NCBI RefSeq assembly: GCF_037027445.1
Contig: NZ_JBANDL010000002.1
Coordinates: 3,224,001 to 3,288,000, forward strand
Origin: Lysobacter firmicutimachus
GTDB taxonomy: Bacteria; Pseudomonadota; Gammaproteobacteria; Xanthomonadales; Xanthomonadaceae
Direction: 5' to 3'
Length of the DNA stretch: 64,000 nucleotides
Shown: one piece after another, positions 17,629-26,537 of the stretch
How positions within the stretch are numbered: the first letter of the stretch is position 1
Layout: each line of letters begins with the position of its first letter
Notes under the pieces: model-generated
What the model was told of the DNA's origin: nothing
The model's input: the letters and a program-made list of their open reading frames with translations, nothing else
The model's database searches: none
Program-made: the position numbers and the translations under genes

Positions 17629-19362
17629 ATGTCGCACACACCGGGCAACAGAGAAAGCATGATCATCATCGGCGCGGGGCTGGGCGGCCTGTCCACCGGC
17701 TGCTACGCGCAGATGAACGGCTACAAGACCCAGATCTTCGAGATGCACGAAATCCCCGGCGGCTGCTGCACCGCCTGGGAGCGCGGCGATTTCACCTTCG
17801 ACTGCTGCATCAGCTGGCTGCTCGGCAACGGCCCGGGCAACGAGATGCACCAGATCTGGATGGAACTCGGCGCCCTGCAAGGCAAGCAGATGCGCCACTT
17901 CGACGTGTTCAACATCGTCCGCGGCAGCAACGGGCAGGTGGTGTACTTCTACTCCGACCCGGACCGGCTGGAAGCGCATCTGCTGGAAATCTCGCCGGCC
18001 GACGCCAAGCTGATCCGCGACTTCGTCGGCGGGCTGCGCAAGTTCCGCAAGGCGCTGGCGGTGTACCCCTTCCTCAAGCCGGTCGGGCTGATGGGGCGCT
18101 GGGAACGCTGGAAGATGCTGGCTTCCTTCATCCCCTACTTCAACGCCATCCGCAAGTCGATCACGGTGCTGATGACCGACTACTCGGCCAAGTTCAAGGA
18201 CCCGTTCCTGCGCGAGGCGTTCAATTTCATCCTCTACGAAAAGCACCAGAACTTCCCGGTGCTGCCGTTCTACTTCCAGCTCGCCTCGCACGCGAATCTC
18301 TCGGCCGGCGTGCCCGAAGGCGGTTCGCTGGGCCTGGCCAAATCGATCGAGGCGCGCTACCGCCGGCTCGGCGGCCAGGTGCACTACAACGCCAAGGTCG
18401 AGGAGATCCTGGTCGAGGACGATCGCGCGGTCGGCGTGCGCCTGAGCGACGGTCGCGAGTTCCGCGCCGACATCGTGGTCTCCGCCGCCGACGGCTACAC
18501 CACGATGATGCGCTTCCTCAAGGGCCGCTACCTCAACGACACCTTCCGCAAGCTCTATACCGAGACCATCAACGAACCGCACATGGTGTTTCCGGGCTAT
18601 TTCATCGCCTTCCTCGGCCTGGACAAGCCCTTCCCCGAAGGCGAGCCGTGCACCACGTATCTGCTCGAACCGGAAGAGGCGGAGGAGATGATCGGCATCC
18701 GCCATCCCAGCATCAACGTGCAGTTCCGCAGCCGGCATTATCCCGAACTGGCGCCGGACGGCACCAGCATCGTCTACGCCACCTACTTCTGCGACATCGC
18801 GCCGTGGCGCGCGCTCAACGAAGGCCCCGAGCAGGTCAGCCGGGTGCGCAAGGGCGAGGAACTGCACACCCTGCCGGTGCGGCGCGGTCACGAGTACCAC
18901 GCCGCCAAGCGCCGGGTCAGCAACGCCATGATCCGCTTCCTGGAAAAGCGCTACCCCGGGCTCAAGGACTCGATCAGCGTGCGCGACGTGTCCAGCCCGC
19001 TGACCCAGGTGCGCTACACCGGCAACTTCGACGGCACCGTGCTCGGCTGGCAGCCGTTCGTGGAAAGCGGCGAGACCCTGGAGGAAGCGATCAAGGAACA
19101 CGGCCCGGTGATGCAAGGCTTGTCGAACTTCTACATCTCCGGCGTGTGGGCGACCACCGGCGGTCTCATCCGCGCCGCCGCCGCCGGCCGCCACGTCATG
19201 CATTTCATCTGCAAGGACGACGGCAAGGACTTCACCGCCAGCATCGATGAAACCGCGCCGCCGCCGACCCACCTGATCGTACCGGTCGGTCCCGCCGCGC
19301 ACGGCGTGGCGGCGCCGCAGGGCTTTCCGCAACTGGCCGCGGCGCGGGCGGTCGGCGCATGA
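17629..19362 (+). CDS. phytoene-desaturase-like FAD oxidoreductase, PoTeM ring-forming enzyme 2
   Basis: 577 residues, starting 19 bp after the previous gene with an AAGGAAG-type ribosome binding site. The FAD-binding GAGLGGLSTGC is at about 15-25 and FEMHEIPGGCCTAW follows. A C-terminal FAD motif lies around ISGVWATTGGLIRAAAAGR. It is a paralogue of the preceding oxidoreductase and belongs to the same PoTeM cyclase family. It ends in an ATGA overlap with the transporter gene, so the operon continues. Canonical HSAF loci have three such FAD enzymes plus an alcohol-dehydrogenase-like one; only two are seen here. The reaction, reductive closure of a five-membered ring, is inferred from the family. 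Confidence 0.93.
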   Translation: MSHTPGNRESMIIIGAGLGGLSTGCYAQMNGYKTQIFEMHEIPGGCCTAWERGDFTFDCCISWLLGNGPGNEMHQIWMELGALQGKQMRHFDVFNIVRGSNGQVVYFYSDPDRLEAHLLEISPADAKLIRDFVGGLRKFRKALAVYPFLKPVGLMGRWERWKMLASFIPYFNAIRKSITVLMTDYSAKFKDPFLREAFNFILYEKHQNFPVLPFYFQLASHANLSAGVPEGGSLGLAKSIEARYRRLGGQVHYNAKVEEILVEDDRAVGVRLSDGREFRADIVVSAADGYTTMMRFLKGRYLNDTFRKLYTETINEPHMVFPGYFIAFLGLDKPFPEGEPCTTYLLEPEEAEEMIGIRHPSINVQFRSRHYPELAPDGTSIVYATYFCDIAPWRALNEGPEQVSRVRKGEELHTLPVRRGHEYHAAKRRVSNAMIRFLEKRYPGLKDSISVRDVSSPLTQVRYTGNFDGTVLGWQPFVESGETLEEAIKEHGPVMQGLSNFYISGVWATTGGLIRAAAAGRHVMHFICKDDGKDFTASIDETAPPPTHLIVPVGPAAHGVAAPQGFPQLAAARAVGA

Positions 19363-20822
19363 GCGCGGCCGCGGCGACGGATCGCCGCGCGGTCGGCGGG
19401 CTGATGCTGGCGGTGTTCCTGGGCGCGCTGGAGCAGACCGTGGTCGCGACCGCGCTGCCGGCGATCGTGCGCGAACTGCAGCGTATCGACCTGCTCGGCT
19501 GGACGATCTCGATCTATCTGCTCGCCACCGCCGCGGCCACGCCGGTGATCGCCAAACTCGGCGACCTGCACGGCCGGCGCCGGCTGATGCACGCCTGCGT
19601 CGCGCTGTTCGTCCTGGGCTCGCTGGCCTGCGCGCTGGCGCCGAGCCTGCCGGCGCTGATCGCCGCACGCGCCGTGCAAGGCGTCGGCGGCGCCGGACTG
19701 ATCGTGATCGCGCAGGCGTCGGTCGCCGAAATCGCCGGGCCGCGCGAACGCAGCCGATACACCGGACTGTTCGCGATGGTGTGGGCGTTGGCCGGCCTGA
19801 TCGGACCGGTGCTCGGCGGCTTGCTGACCGATACGCTGGGCTGGCGCGCGGTGTTCTGGATCAACTTGCCGCTGGGCGCGCTGGCGCTGTGGGCCGGCGC
19901 ACCCGCGTTGCGCCGGCTCGGCGCCGGCCGGCCGGGCGGACGCATCGACCTGGCCGGCACCGCGCTGTTCGTGTTCGCCACCTGCGCCCTGCTGACCGCG
20001 CTGTCCTGGGGCGGCGGCCGCTACGCGTGGCTGTCCGCGCCGGTGCTCGGCGGCTTCGGCCTGGCCGCGCTGGGCGCGCTGGCGTTCGCCCGCCGACAAG
20101 GCCGCAGCGCCGAGCCGATGTTGCCGCCGGCGTTGCTGCGCGATGCGGTGATCGGCCCGGCCTTGCTGGTCTGTCTGCTCATGTACGGCTTCTACATCGC
20201 CGTGGCGGTGCTGATTCCGGCCTACTTCCAGATCGGCCACGGCCTGCCCGCTTCGCGCGCCGGGTTGCTGCTGGTGCCGGCGCTGGTGTCCGGCGCGATC
20301 GGCGCGTTATGGGCCGGGCGCTACGCCGCACGCAGCGGCGACTATCGGCGCCCGGTGTTGGCCACGCTGCCGATCGCGATGCTGGCCGCGCTGGCGATGG
20401 GCGTGTGGGCGCAGTCGCTGAGCCCGCTGGCGGCGGCCCTGTTGTTCGCCGCCGTCGGCCTGGGCACTGGCCCGTGCAGCGCGCTGGTCAACGTGATCGC
20501 GCAGAACGCCGCACCGGCCGAGCAGCTCGGCGCGGTCACCGGCGCGATGGCGTTCGCGCGCACGCTGGGCGCGGCGATCGTCACCACCGCCGGATCGGCG
20601 CTGATCCTCATGCACGTGCGCGGCAGCGGCGGCGAGTTCGCCGGCGCGCGGTTGAGCGAACTGGCCGCCCAGACCTTGCCGGCGCCGACTCGCGAACTGT
20701 TCCGCGCCGGCTTCGCCCAGTTGTTCTTCGCCACCGCGCTGGCGATGGCCGCGACCTGGCTGGTCTATGCGGCGATCCGTTCGCCGGTGCTGAACCTGCG
20801 CCCGGCCGCGGCCGAGTCCTGA
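19359..20822 (+). CDS. MFS drug exporter, DHA2 (EmrB/QacA-like, 14-TM) family
   Basis: 487 residues, very hydrophobic, with about 14 membrane segments. It shows the family motifs WTISIYLLATAAATPV and LGDLHGRRR (loop 2-3 motif A) at about 50-80 and the motif-C-like GPVLGGLLTD at about 150-159. It starts four bases inside the end of the second oxidoreductase (ATGA), so it is translationally coupled to the PoTeM genes. The likely role is proton-driven export of the antifungal product, giving self-protection. The substrate is inferred from position only. Confidence 0.92.
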   Translation: MSAAAATDRRAVGGLMLAVFLGALEQTVVATALPAIVRELQRIDLLGWTISIYLLATAAATPVIAKLGDLHGRRRLMHACVALFVLGSLACALAPSLPALIAARAVQGVGGAGLIVIAQASVAEIAGPRERSRYTGLFAMVWALAGLIGPVLGGLLTDTLGWRAVFWINLPLGALALWAGAPALRRLGAGRPGGRIDLAGTALFVFATCALLTALSWGGGRYAWLSAPVLGGFGLAALGALAFARRQGRSAEPMLPPALLRDAVIGPALLVCLLMYGFYIAVAVLIPAYFQIGHGLPASRAGLLLVPALVSGAIGALWAGRYAARSGDYRRPVLATLPIAMLAALAMGVWAQSLSPLAAALLFAAVGLGTGPCSALVNVIAQNAAPAEQLGAVTGAMAFARTLGAAIVTTAGSALILMHVRGSGGEFAGARLSELAAQTLPAPTRELFRAGFAQLFFATALAMAATWLVYAAIRSPVLNLRPAAAES

Positions 20823-20827
20823 GACAA

Positions 20828-20861
20828 GCGCCGAATTGCGAACCCGCTCGCAGTTCGGCGC
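20828..20861 (+). terminator. long hairpin after the PoTeM operon
   Basis: An inverted repeat with two 14-nt arms (GCGCCGAATTGCGA at 20828-20841 and TCGCAGTTCGGCGC at 20848-20861) and a 6-nt loop. It pairs perfectly apart from one G-T position and begins 6 bp after the transporter stop. No T-run follows, so it may stabilise the 3' end or act as a weak terminator. Confidence 0.55.
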
Positions 20862-20960
20862 CCGGATCGGCCCCGGGCTAGGGTCGTTCCCAGGTAGCGC
20901 CAGCCCAGGCCGCGTCGTGCAATGCGCCTACAGGGGCGCAATTACGACGAGGGACCGCTC

Positions 20961-21974
20961 ATGGACAGCGTCAACGGCGCATCGCGCAGCAACGAAACCC
21001 AGTCCGCCAACGCCAGCGACCCGGCCCAGGCCACACCGACCGCGAGCGAGCTGCGCGAAGACGAGCTGCGCGAAACGTTGCGCGAAAATCCGCAGGCGGT
21101 GGCTGCGCTGGACCGTCTGGTCGCCGACCGGAATTTCGCCCAACTGACCGACGAGCAGAAAGTCGAGTCGCTGAATTCCTTCGCCGCCGCACCCAACGCC
21201 GCCACCGCGAGCTATCTGCAAGGCGCCGCCGAACTCAGCCTGAATCCGCAGGCCACACCGAGCGGCCTGACCCCCGACGCCGGCACCCTGACGCTCGACG
21301 GCGTCACTTACGGCATCGAACAAGGGCGCCTGCTCGATGCCCAGGGCCGGACGGTCGGCACCATCCGCAACGACGGCAGCCTGCAATTGGCGGTCGAGAC
21401 CGCGCCGCGCAGCGTCTACGACAACATCTCCACCCGGGTGCAGCTGCAAGAACTCGACGGCACCCAGATGCGCAACGTGCTCGACCTGCACGCGGCCGAT
21501 CCGCGCGGCCGCCTGGACAACCCCAACCTCAACCAAGAGGTCGCCAACCGGGTCACCGCGGTGATCGAACAGGCCCGCCGCGAAGGCATGAACATGCGCG
21601 TGGACACCGCCTACCGCAGCTTCCCCGAGCAGGACGCGCTGTACGCGCAGGGCCGCACCGCGCCCGGCAACCGGGTCACCAACGCGCGCGGCGGTCAGTC
21701 CTGGCACAACTACGGCGTCGCGGTCGACGTGGTGTTCAACGACGCCAACGGCCGGCCGAGCTGGGCCGAAACCAACAACTGGGACCGCTACGGCCAGATC
21801 GCGGTGTCGCAGGGCCTGGAATGGGGCGGCAATTGGCAAGGCTTGGTCGACCGTCCGCATGTCGAGTACCACCCCGGCTTCGACGCCGGCGATGCGCGTC
21901 ACATGCAGCAGAGCCATCGCCAGGGCGGGCTGGAAGCGGTCTGGGACCGCATGGGCATCGGCCAGCGGCCTTGA
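20961..21974 (+). CDS. M15-family peptidoglycan peptidase without signal peptide
   Basis: 337 residues from the ATG at 20961, preceded by GAGGGA. The N-terminal third is polar and probably disordered or helical, with no signal peptide or membrane segment. The C-terminal half has the M15 zinc-site pattern: SWHNYGVAVD (His249, Asp256) and RPHVEYH (His300), preceded by VDTAYRSFPEQ. The family includes VanY/CwlK-like D,D- or L,D-peptidases and phage endolysins. Because the cytoplasmic enzyme would have no substrate, it may be delivered by a secretion system or act as a lysin. A lipoprotein gene follows 43 bp later. Function beyond the peptidase fold is inferred. Confidence 0.85.
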   Translation: MDSVNGASRSNETQSANASDPAQATPTASELREDELRETLRENPQAVAALDRLVADRNFAQLTDEQKVESLNSFAAAPNAATASYLQGAAELSLNPQATPSGLTPDAGTLTLDGVTYGIEQGRLLDAQGRTVGTIRNDGSLQLAVETAPRSVYDNISTRVQLQELDGTQMRNVLDLHAADPRGRLDNPNLNQEVANRVTAVIEQARREGMNMRVDTAYRSFPEQDALYAQGRTAPGNRVTNARGGQSWHNYGVAVDVVFNDANGRPSWAETNNWDRYGQIAVSQGLEWGGNWQGLVDRPHVEYHPGFDAGDARHMQQSHRQGGLEAVWDRMGIGQRP

Positions 21975-22017
21975 TCCGCAGAACCGCCGCGCATCCGCGC
22001 GCTAGACTGCCTCGGCC

Positions 22018-22779
22018 ATGAACGACGAACGTCTCGCCACGATCGACCGACGCCGCGCTGCGAAACCCGCAGCGCGGCGCCGCTGGGCCCGCATCGCCGC
22101 CGGCGCGCTGAGCCTGGTCTTGCCGCTGGCCTTGTCCGCCTGCCTGGCCGGGCCGCCGCCGGCCACCGCCAGCGCAGCGGCGATCGTCGATTCGCAACCG
22201 CTGACGGGCACCGGCGCGGTCGCCTTCCATCCGCAGCGCGCGCTGCTGGCCTGGGCCGACGGCAACCGCTGGCACACGCTCGACCTCGACAACGGCCGGC
22301 GCAGCGACCACCTCGCCGAGGCGCCGGTGGCCGACCTGGGCTTCGCCGCCGACGGCGATCTGTGGTTGATCGCCGACCGCGCCGAGCGTTGGCGCGACGG
22401 CCGCCGCCTGTGCCGCAGCGAGGCCGACGACCTCAGTCGCTGGTTCGGCGCCGACGCCGAGGGCGCGGCGGTGGCCCGCTACAGTCATTCCGACGGCATC
22501 GGCCCGCTGCGCCAGCAACTGTGGCTGTCGTCCGACTGCCGCACCGTGCGCGAAGACACGCGGCCTTTGCCCGCGCACATCCGCGACGTCGGCGACGACC
22601 CGGGCGAACCGCTGCGCACCGGCGCCGCGCCGGCGTCGAGCGGCCTGGCCGCGCAACTGCCCTCGCTCGGCGCCGACGGCACCGCCCCGCGCCGCACCCT
22701 CGCCCTCTCCCACGACGGCCGCTGGCGCGTACTCGAAGAAAACGGCCAGCGCATCCTGCGCCGCACCGACGCCCCCTGA
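22018..22779 (+). CDS. hypothetical lipoprotein, beta-propeller-like sequence
   Basis: 253 residues. An unusually long basic N-region (about 25 residues) precedes a hydrophobic helix and the lipobox LSAC, Cys at about residue 42. The mature part has repeated WxxxD-type strands (LLAWADGNRWHTLDL, DLWLIADRAERW, LSHDGRWRVLEE) suggestive of WD/NHL-like blades, but no family is recognised. It lies 43 bp behind the M15 peptidase, same strand, so co-transcription is likely. A periplasm-facing lipoprotein would be suitable as an inhibitor of a cell-wall enzyme; this is speculation from arrangement. Confidence 0.7.
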   Translation: MNDERLATIDRRRAAKPAARRRWARIAAGALSLVLPLALSACLAGPPPATASAAAIVDSQPLTGTGAVAFHPQRALLAWADGNRWHTLDLDNGRRSDHLAEAPVADLGFAADGDLWLIADRAERWRDGRRLCRSEADDLSRWFGADAEGAAVARYSHSDGIGPLRQQLWLSSDCRTVREDTRPLPAHIRDVGDDPGEPLRTGAAPASSGLAAQLPSLGADGTAPRRTLALSHDGRWRVLEENGQRILRRTDAP

Positions 22780-22921
22780 CCCCACGCTCCAGCGCTGGCC
22801 CTTCGACCTCGAATCCCCAATCCCCGCAGCCTCCGCGCAGCGGCCGCGACTGACACATGGCACTGTCGCGCCGCACGCCCGCCGTCCTACCGTCGCCGGA
22901 CGTTTTCTACACGGTGCGAGC

Positions 22922-23983
22922 ATGAGCAAGCAGTGGGCGGTGTGGGGGTTGGCGCTGGCGGCCGCGACGGCGCAGGCGCAGCAGGTCGATCTGTCGGCGC
23001 TGGACAAGAACATGCACGGCCGCCCGGCGCAGGTGCTGGTGCTCGGCACCGTGCATCTGTCGGACATGCCGAAGACCTTCGACGCCAAGGCGCTGGCGCC
23101 GCTGCTCGACCGGGTCGCCGCGTTCGAGCCCGAGATCATCACCATCGAGTCGATCTCCGGCGAAAGCTGCGACCTGGTCGCGCGCCACCCGGCCGTCTAC
23201 AGCGCGGACGACTTCAAACCCTATTGCCGCGACACTTCGGACGCGCGCGCGGCGACCGGCCTGGACGTGCCGGCGGCGATCGCCGAAGCCAACCGGACCC
23301 TCAAGCAGTGGCCGGCCCAGCCCAGCGCGGCGCAACGCCGGCGTCTGGCCGCGGTGTTCCTGGCCGCCGGCGATTCGACCTCGGCCCTGGTGCAATGGCT
23401 GTACCTGCCGGCCGCCGAACGCCGCGCCGGCGACGGCCTCGACGCCAAGCTCGTCGCCCGACTGGAAAAAGCGCGCGCCGGGCGCAGCGAGAACGAACTG
23501 ATCGCCGCGCCGCTGGCGGTGCGCGCCGGCTTGCAGCGGGTCCACCCGACCGACGACCACACCGGCGACGCCGTCGACGTCTCCGACCCGCAGGCCTACG
23601 GCCAGGCGATCATGGCCGCCTGGGCCTCGGCCAAGGAAGCCTCCAAGACAGTGCGCGAACGCGACGATGCGCTGCGCCGCGGCCAGGACATGCTGGCCCT
23701 GTACCGCTACATCAATCGGCCGGACGTGCTCAGCGTCGTCGCCGACGGCGATTTCGGCGCAGCGATGCGCGAGGCCTCGCCGCAGCGCCTGGCCCAGGTC
23801 TACGTCGCCGGCTGGGAAACCCGCAACCTGCGCATGGTCGCCAACATCCGCGCCAGCTTCCGCGAGCGTCCCGGCGCGCGCGTGCTGGCGATCGTCGGCA
23901 GCCAGCACAAGCCCTGGTTCGACTCGCTGCTGGGGCAGATGCAGGGCGTGGAGATCGTCGACCTGCAGCAAGTGCTGAAGTGA
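22922..23983 (+). CDS. exported DUF5694-like (TraB-like) protein
   Basis: 353 residues with a short signal peptide ending near TAQAQQ. The segment VLVLGTVHLSD (about 40-50) and the following FEPEIITIES resemble DUF5694/TraB-ChaN-like proteins, in which a GTxH motif is central. RARVLAIVGSQHKPWFD-like residues near the C-terminus (about 321-335) match the family's second conserved His block. The biochemical role of this family is unsettled. It stands alone on the plus strand, after a 142-bp gap that contains two copies of the AATCCCC heptamer, and converges with the N-acyltransferase-like gene. Family assignment is by memory of motifs and is moderately sure. Confidence 0.7.
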   Translation: MSKQWAVWGLALAAATAQAQQVDLSALDKNMHGRPAQVLVLGTVHLSDMPKTFDAKALAPLLDRVAAFEPEIITIESISGESCDLVARHPAVYSADDFKPYCRDTSDARAATGLDVPAAIAEANRTLKQWPAQPSAAQRRRLAAVFLAAGDSTSALVQWLYLPAAERRAGDGLDAKLVARLEKARAGRSENELIAAPLAVRAGLQRVHPTDDHTGDAVDVSDPQAYGQAIMAAWASAKEASKTVRERDDALRRGQDMLALYRYINRPDVLSVVADGDFGAAMREASPQRLAQVYVAGWETRNLRMVANIRASFRERPGARVLAIVGSQHKPWFDSLLGQMQGVEIVDLQQVLK

Positions 23984-24050
23984 GTCGCCGATCCGGCCGT
24001 CGCCCGCTGTCCCAGCGGGCGCGGTCCGCCGGCCAGGCGCCGGTTCGCCG

Positions 24051-26513
24051 TCACACGGCCAACAGGCGCATCGCCAGCCACGCCGGAACGCCGAGGTAGA
24101 ACGCCGCCCGCCCCAGCCACTCCAGCGCGTCGCGCAACGCCGCCGCGTGCGCGCTGCGCAGCGCGACCGCCAGCGCCGCGACCGCCTCGATCGCGATCCG
24201 CAGCGCGGCGGCGAACAGCATCAGGCCGATCGACCACGACGCCCACCAGATCGCCAGGCCGGTCAGGTAGGCGACCAGCCCGTAGCTGTAGTACTCGCCG
24301 AACGTACCGCCGAAGGCGATGATCTGGTGCAGGCGGAACGCGACCAGCGCCAGCAGCAGCGGGAACAAGCCGAACGTCAGCAAGGCATGGTCGAGCCGCG
24401 GCCGGCGCGCGTCGGCGCGGCTTTGCGCCAATTCGGCCAGGCCGGCGGCGAACCGGCCTTCCAGGCGCCACGGCGCGCCCGCCGCCGCGGTCATGCGCTG
24501 CAACGCGCGCGGGTTCGCCCGCGCCAGGCCGCGCGACCACAGCGGGCCTTCGGCCAGGCGCAGATCGGCGCCGCCGCGCGGCAACGGGACGTACCAGGGC
24601 CGCAGCGCGACGATCGACGCCAGCGGAAGCTCGATCCGTTGCCGGCGCCGATCCAGCACCAGCAACCTCGCTTCGACACGCGCCTGAGCGGCGAAGCTGC
24701 GCTCGATCGCCCACGCCGCCACGAGCGGCGCGACCACCAGCACGGCGAACAGCATCAGCTGCGACAAGGACTGGATCTGCAGCCCGGTGCGCAGCAGCAT
24801 GTCGGCGGCCAGCCACAGCAAGCCCGCGCCCGCGCACAGCCGCAGCGCGCCGCTCGCCGCTCGCCACAACGGCGTCAGTACGACGACCTCGAGCGTCGCT
24901 GGCGCCGCGTCGGCGGCAGCGGTGCGGCCGCGCGCGGTCCGCCACAGCGTGAACGCCGCCAGGCCGAGCAGGAACACCGCCGCGGCACGCCCGACCCAAT
25001 CGCCCCAGCGCACCATCAGGGTCGGCGCCGGATCGCGGGCGCTGACGAACGCGGTCAACACCGCCTGGTCGCCGGTCGAGGTGCTGGCCAACACCTCGCC
25101 GGTGTCGTCGATGATCGCGCTGAGCCCGTTGGTGGTGACGCGCACCTGCGGCAGGCGGGTTTCGATGCTGCGGAAGGCCGCCACCGCCAGGTGCAGGCGC
25201 GCGCCGACCGGGTAATCGGTGAACCAGGAATCGTTGGACAGGCCGACGATGGCCTGCGCGCCGAGCCGGGCGCCGTCGATGGCCAAGTCGGTCTCCACAT
25301 CGTCCAGGCAAATCAGCGGCACCACGTTGACCTCGCGCCCGTCGGCGCTGCGCAACGGCAGCACCCGCGCGCCGTCGCCCGGGCGCCAGCCGCCGGTCCA
25401 CGGCAACCAGCGGCGCAGCCGTGGCCCGTCCAGCCAGGCCGGCACGTGCTCGGTCAACGGGAAGGGGTGAGTCTTGCGATACATGCCGAGCAAACCGCGG
25501 CCCGGTTCGAGGAAAGCGGCCGCGTTGTATTCGCCCTGTCCGTCGCGATCGTACGTACCGAACACCAGCGGCACGCCCGCGGCATCGACGAAGCCCTGGA
25601 TCTCGCGATCCAGCGCCGCGCCGTCCTCGCTGCGCGGGTTGCCGTAGCTGGTCGGGTACACGGTTTCCGACCACAGCAGCACGTCGGCGCCGTGGTCGCG
25701 GATCGCCGACCACGACAGCGCGTAATGCGTGTCCAGCACCTTGCGCACCACCGCATAGGCGCCGATCTGCTTACGCAGGCGTTCGTAATCGGTGATGCAG
25801 GCCTGGACCATGGCCACGCGCAGCGTCGGCGCATCGGCGGCCGGCGGCGCCTGCAGGCCGTCGCGCCTTACCGCGCCATAACCGGCCATGCAGGCCACGA
25901 TCCCGGCGCCCAACCATAGCGGCTTCAGCAACGCGCGCGCGCCGAGGCCGCGGCGCTCGATCGCGGCCGCCAGCGCCTCGTTGACCAGCAGCAACAGCAG
26001 CGTCAGGCCCGCGGCGCCGCCGAGATCGGCGACCTGGCGCAGCGTCGCGGACGGAAACAGGCCGTGGCCCAGCGTGTCGCCCAGCAGCTTGGGCGCCAGC
26101 CACTCGCAGGCCACCCAGGCGCAGGCCGCAGCCAGCGCGCGCAACAGCACGCCATAACGGCGTCCGGCCCATTGCCGGACCAGCGCGTAGGCCAGGAACT
26201 GCGGCTGCATCAGCGGCGCCAGCGCCAGCAGCAGCGCGGTCGCCGTCGCCGCGCCCATGCCGGTGTAGGCGCCGATCGCCGCACCGAACCAATGCAACAC
26301 CGCGGCGACGAAGGCGACGCTCATCAACGCCGCGTTGGCCAACGCGCCCGAGGCGGTGCCGACGCGGTTCAAGGCCAGCAGCCACGGCACCAGGGCGACG
26401 AAGCCCAGCCCCCAGGCGGGGCCGCCGCGAGCGTACAGGCCGAGCAACACCGCGGTGGCGAGGATGCCGGCGTGGCTACGCCAGCGGGGCTGGGACAGCC
26501 GCTCCGTGGTCAA
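24051..26513 (-). CDS. apolipoprotein N-acyltransferase-like protein with long C-terminal membrane extension
   Basis: 820 residues (TTG start at 26513 with GGAG upstream) against ~510 in ordinary Lnt. N-terminal multi-helix membrane region (about 1-215), then a carbon-nitrogen-hydrolase domain with the full triad: Glu283 in WSETVYP, Lys347 in YRKTHPF, Cys402 in LICLDD; SNDSWF at about 424 is also conserved. After a membrane helix near 505-525 comes a further ~290-residue part with several hydrophobic segments and an amphipathic domain (about 600-700) that I cannot assign. Ordinary Lnt N-acylates lipoproteins in the inner membrane. This one is more likely a paralogue, because core lnt normally sits beside a CBS/corC gene. 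It is last in a probable three-gene minus-strand set. Confidence 0.85.
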   Translation of the reverse strand: MTTERLSQPRWRSHAGILATAVLLGLYARGGPAWGLGFVALVPWLLALNRVGTASGALANAALMSVAFVAAVLHWFGAAIGAYTGMGAATATALLLALAPLMQPQFLAYALVRQWAGRRYGVLLRALAAACAWVACEWLAPKLLGDTLGHGLFPSATLRQVADLGGAAGLTLLLLLVNEALAAAIERRGLGARALLKPLWLGAGIVACMAGYGAVRRDGLQAPPAADAPTLRVAMVQACITDYERLRKQIGAYAVVRKVLDTHYALSWSAIRDHGADVLLWSETVYPTSYGNPRSEDGAALDREIQGFVDAAGVPLVFGTYDRDGQGEYNAAAFLEPGRGLLGMYRKTHPFPLTEHVPAWLDGPRLRRWLPWTGGWRPGDGARVLPLRSADGREVNVVPLICLDDVETDLAIDGARLGAQAIVGLSNDSWFTDYPVGARLHLAVAAFRSIETRLPQVRVTTNGLSAIIDDTGEVLASTSTGDQAVLTAFVSARDPAPTLMVRWGDWVGRAAAVFLLGLAAFTLWRTARGRTAAADAAPATLEVVVLTPLWRAASGALRLCAGAGLLWLAADMLLRTGLQIQSLSQLMLFAVLVVAPLVAAWAIERSFAAQARVEARLLVLDRRRQRIELPLASIVALRPWYVPLPRGGADLRLAEGPLWSRGLARANPRALQRMTAAAGAPWRLEGRFAAGLAELAQSRADARRPRLDHALLTFGLFPLLLALVAFRLHQIIAFGGTFGEYYSYGLVAYLTGLAIWWASWSIGLMLFAAALRIAIEAVAALAVALRSAHAAALRDALEWLGRAAFYLGVPAWLAMRLLAV

Positions 26514-26537
26514 GTCGAAGAACTCCGTGTCGCGGTC

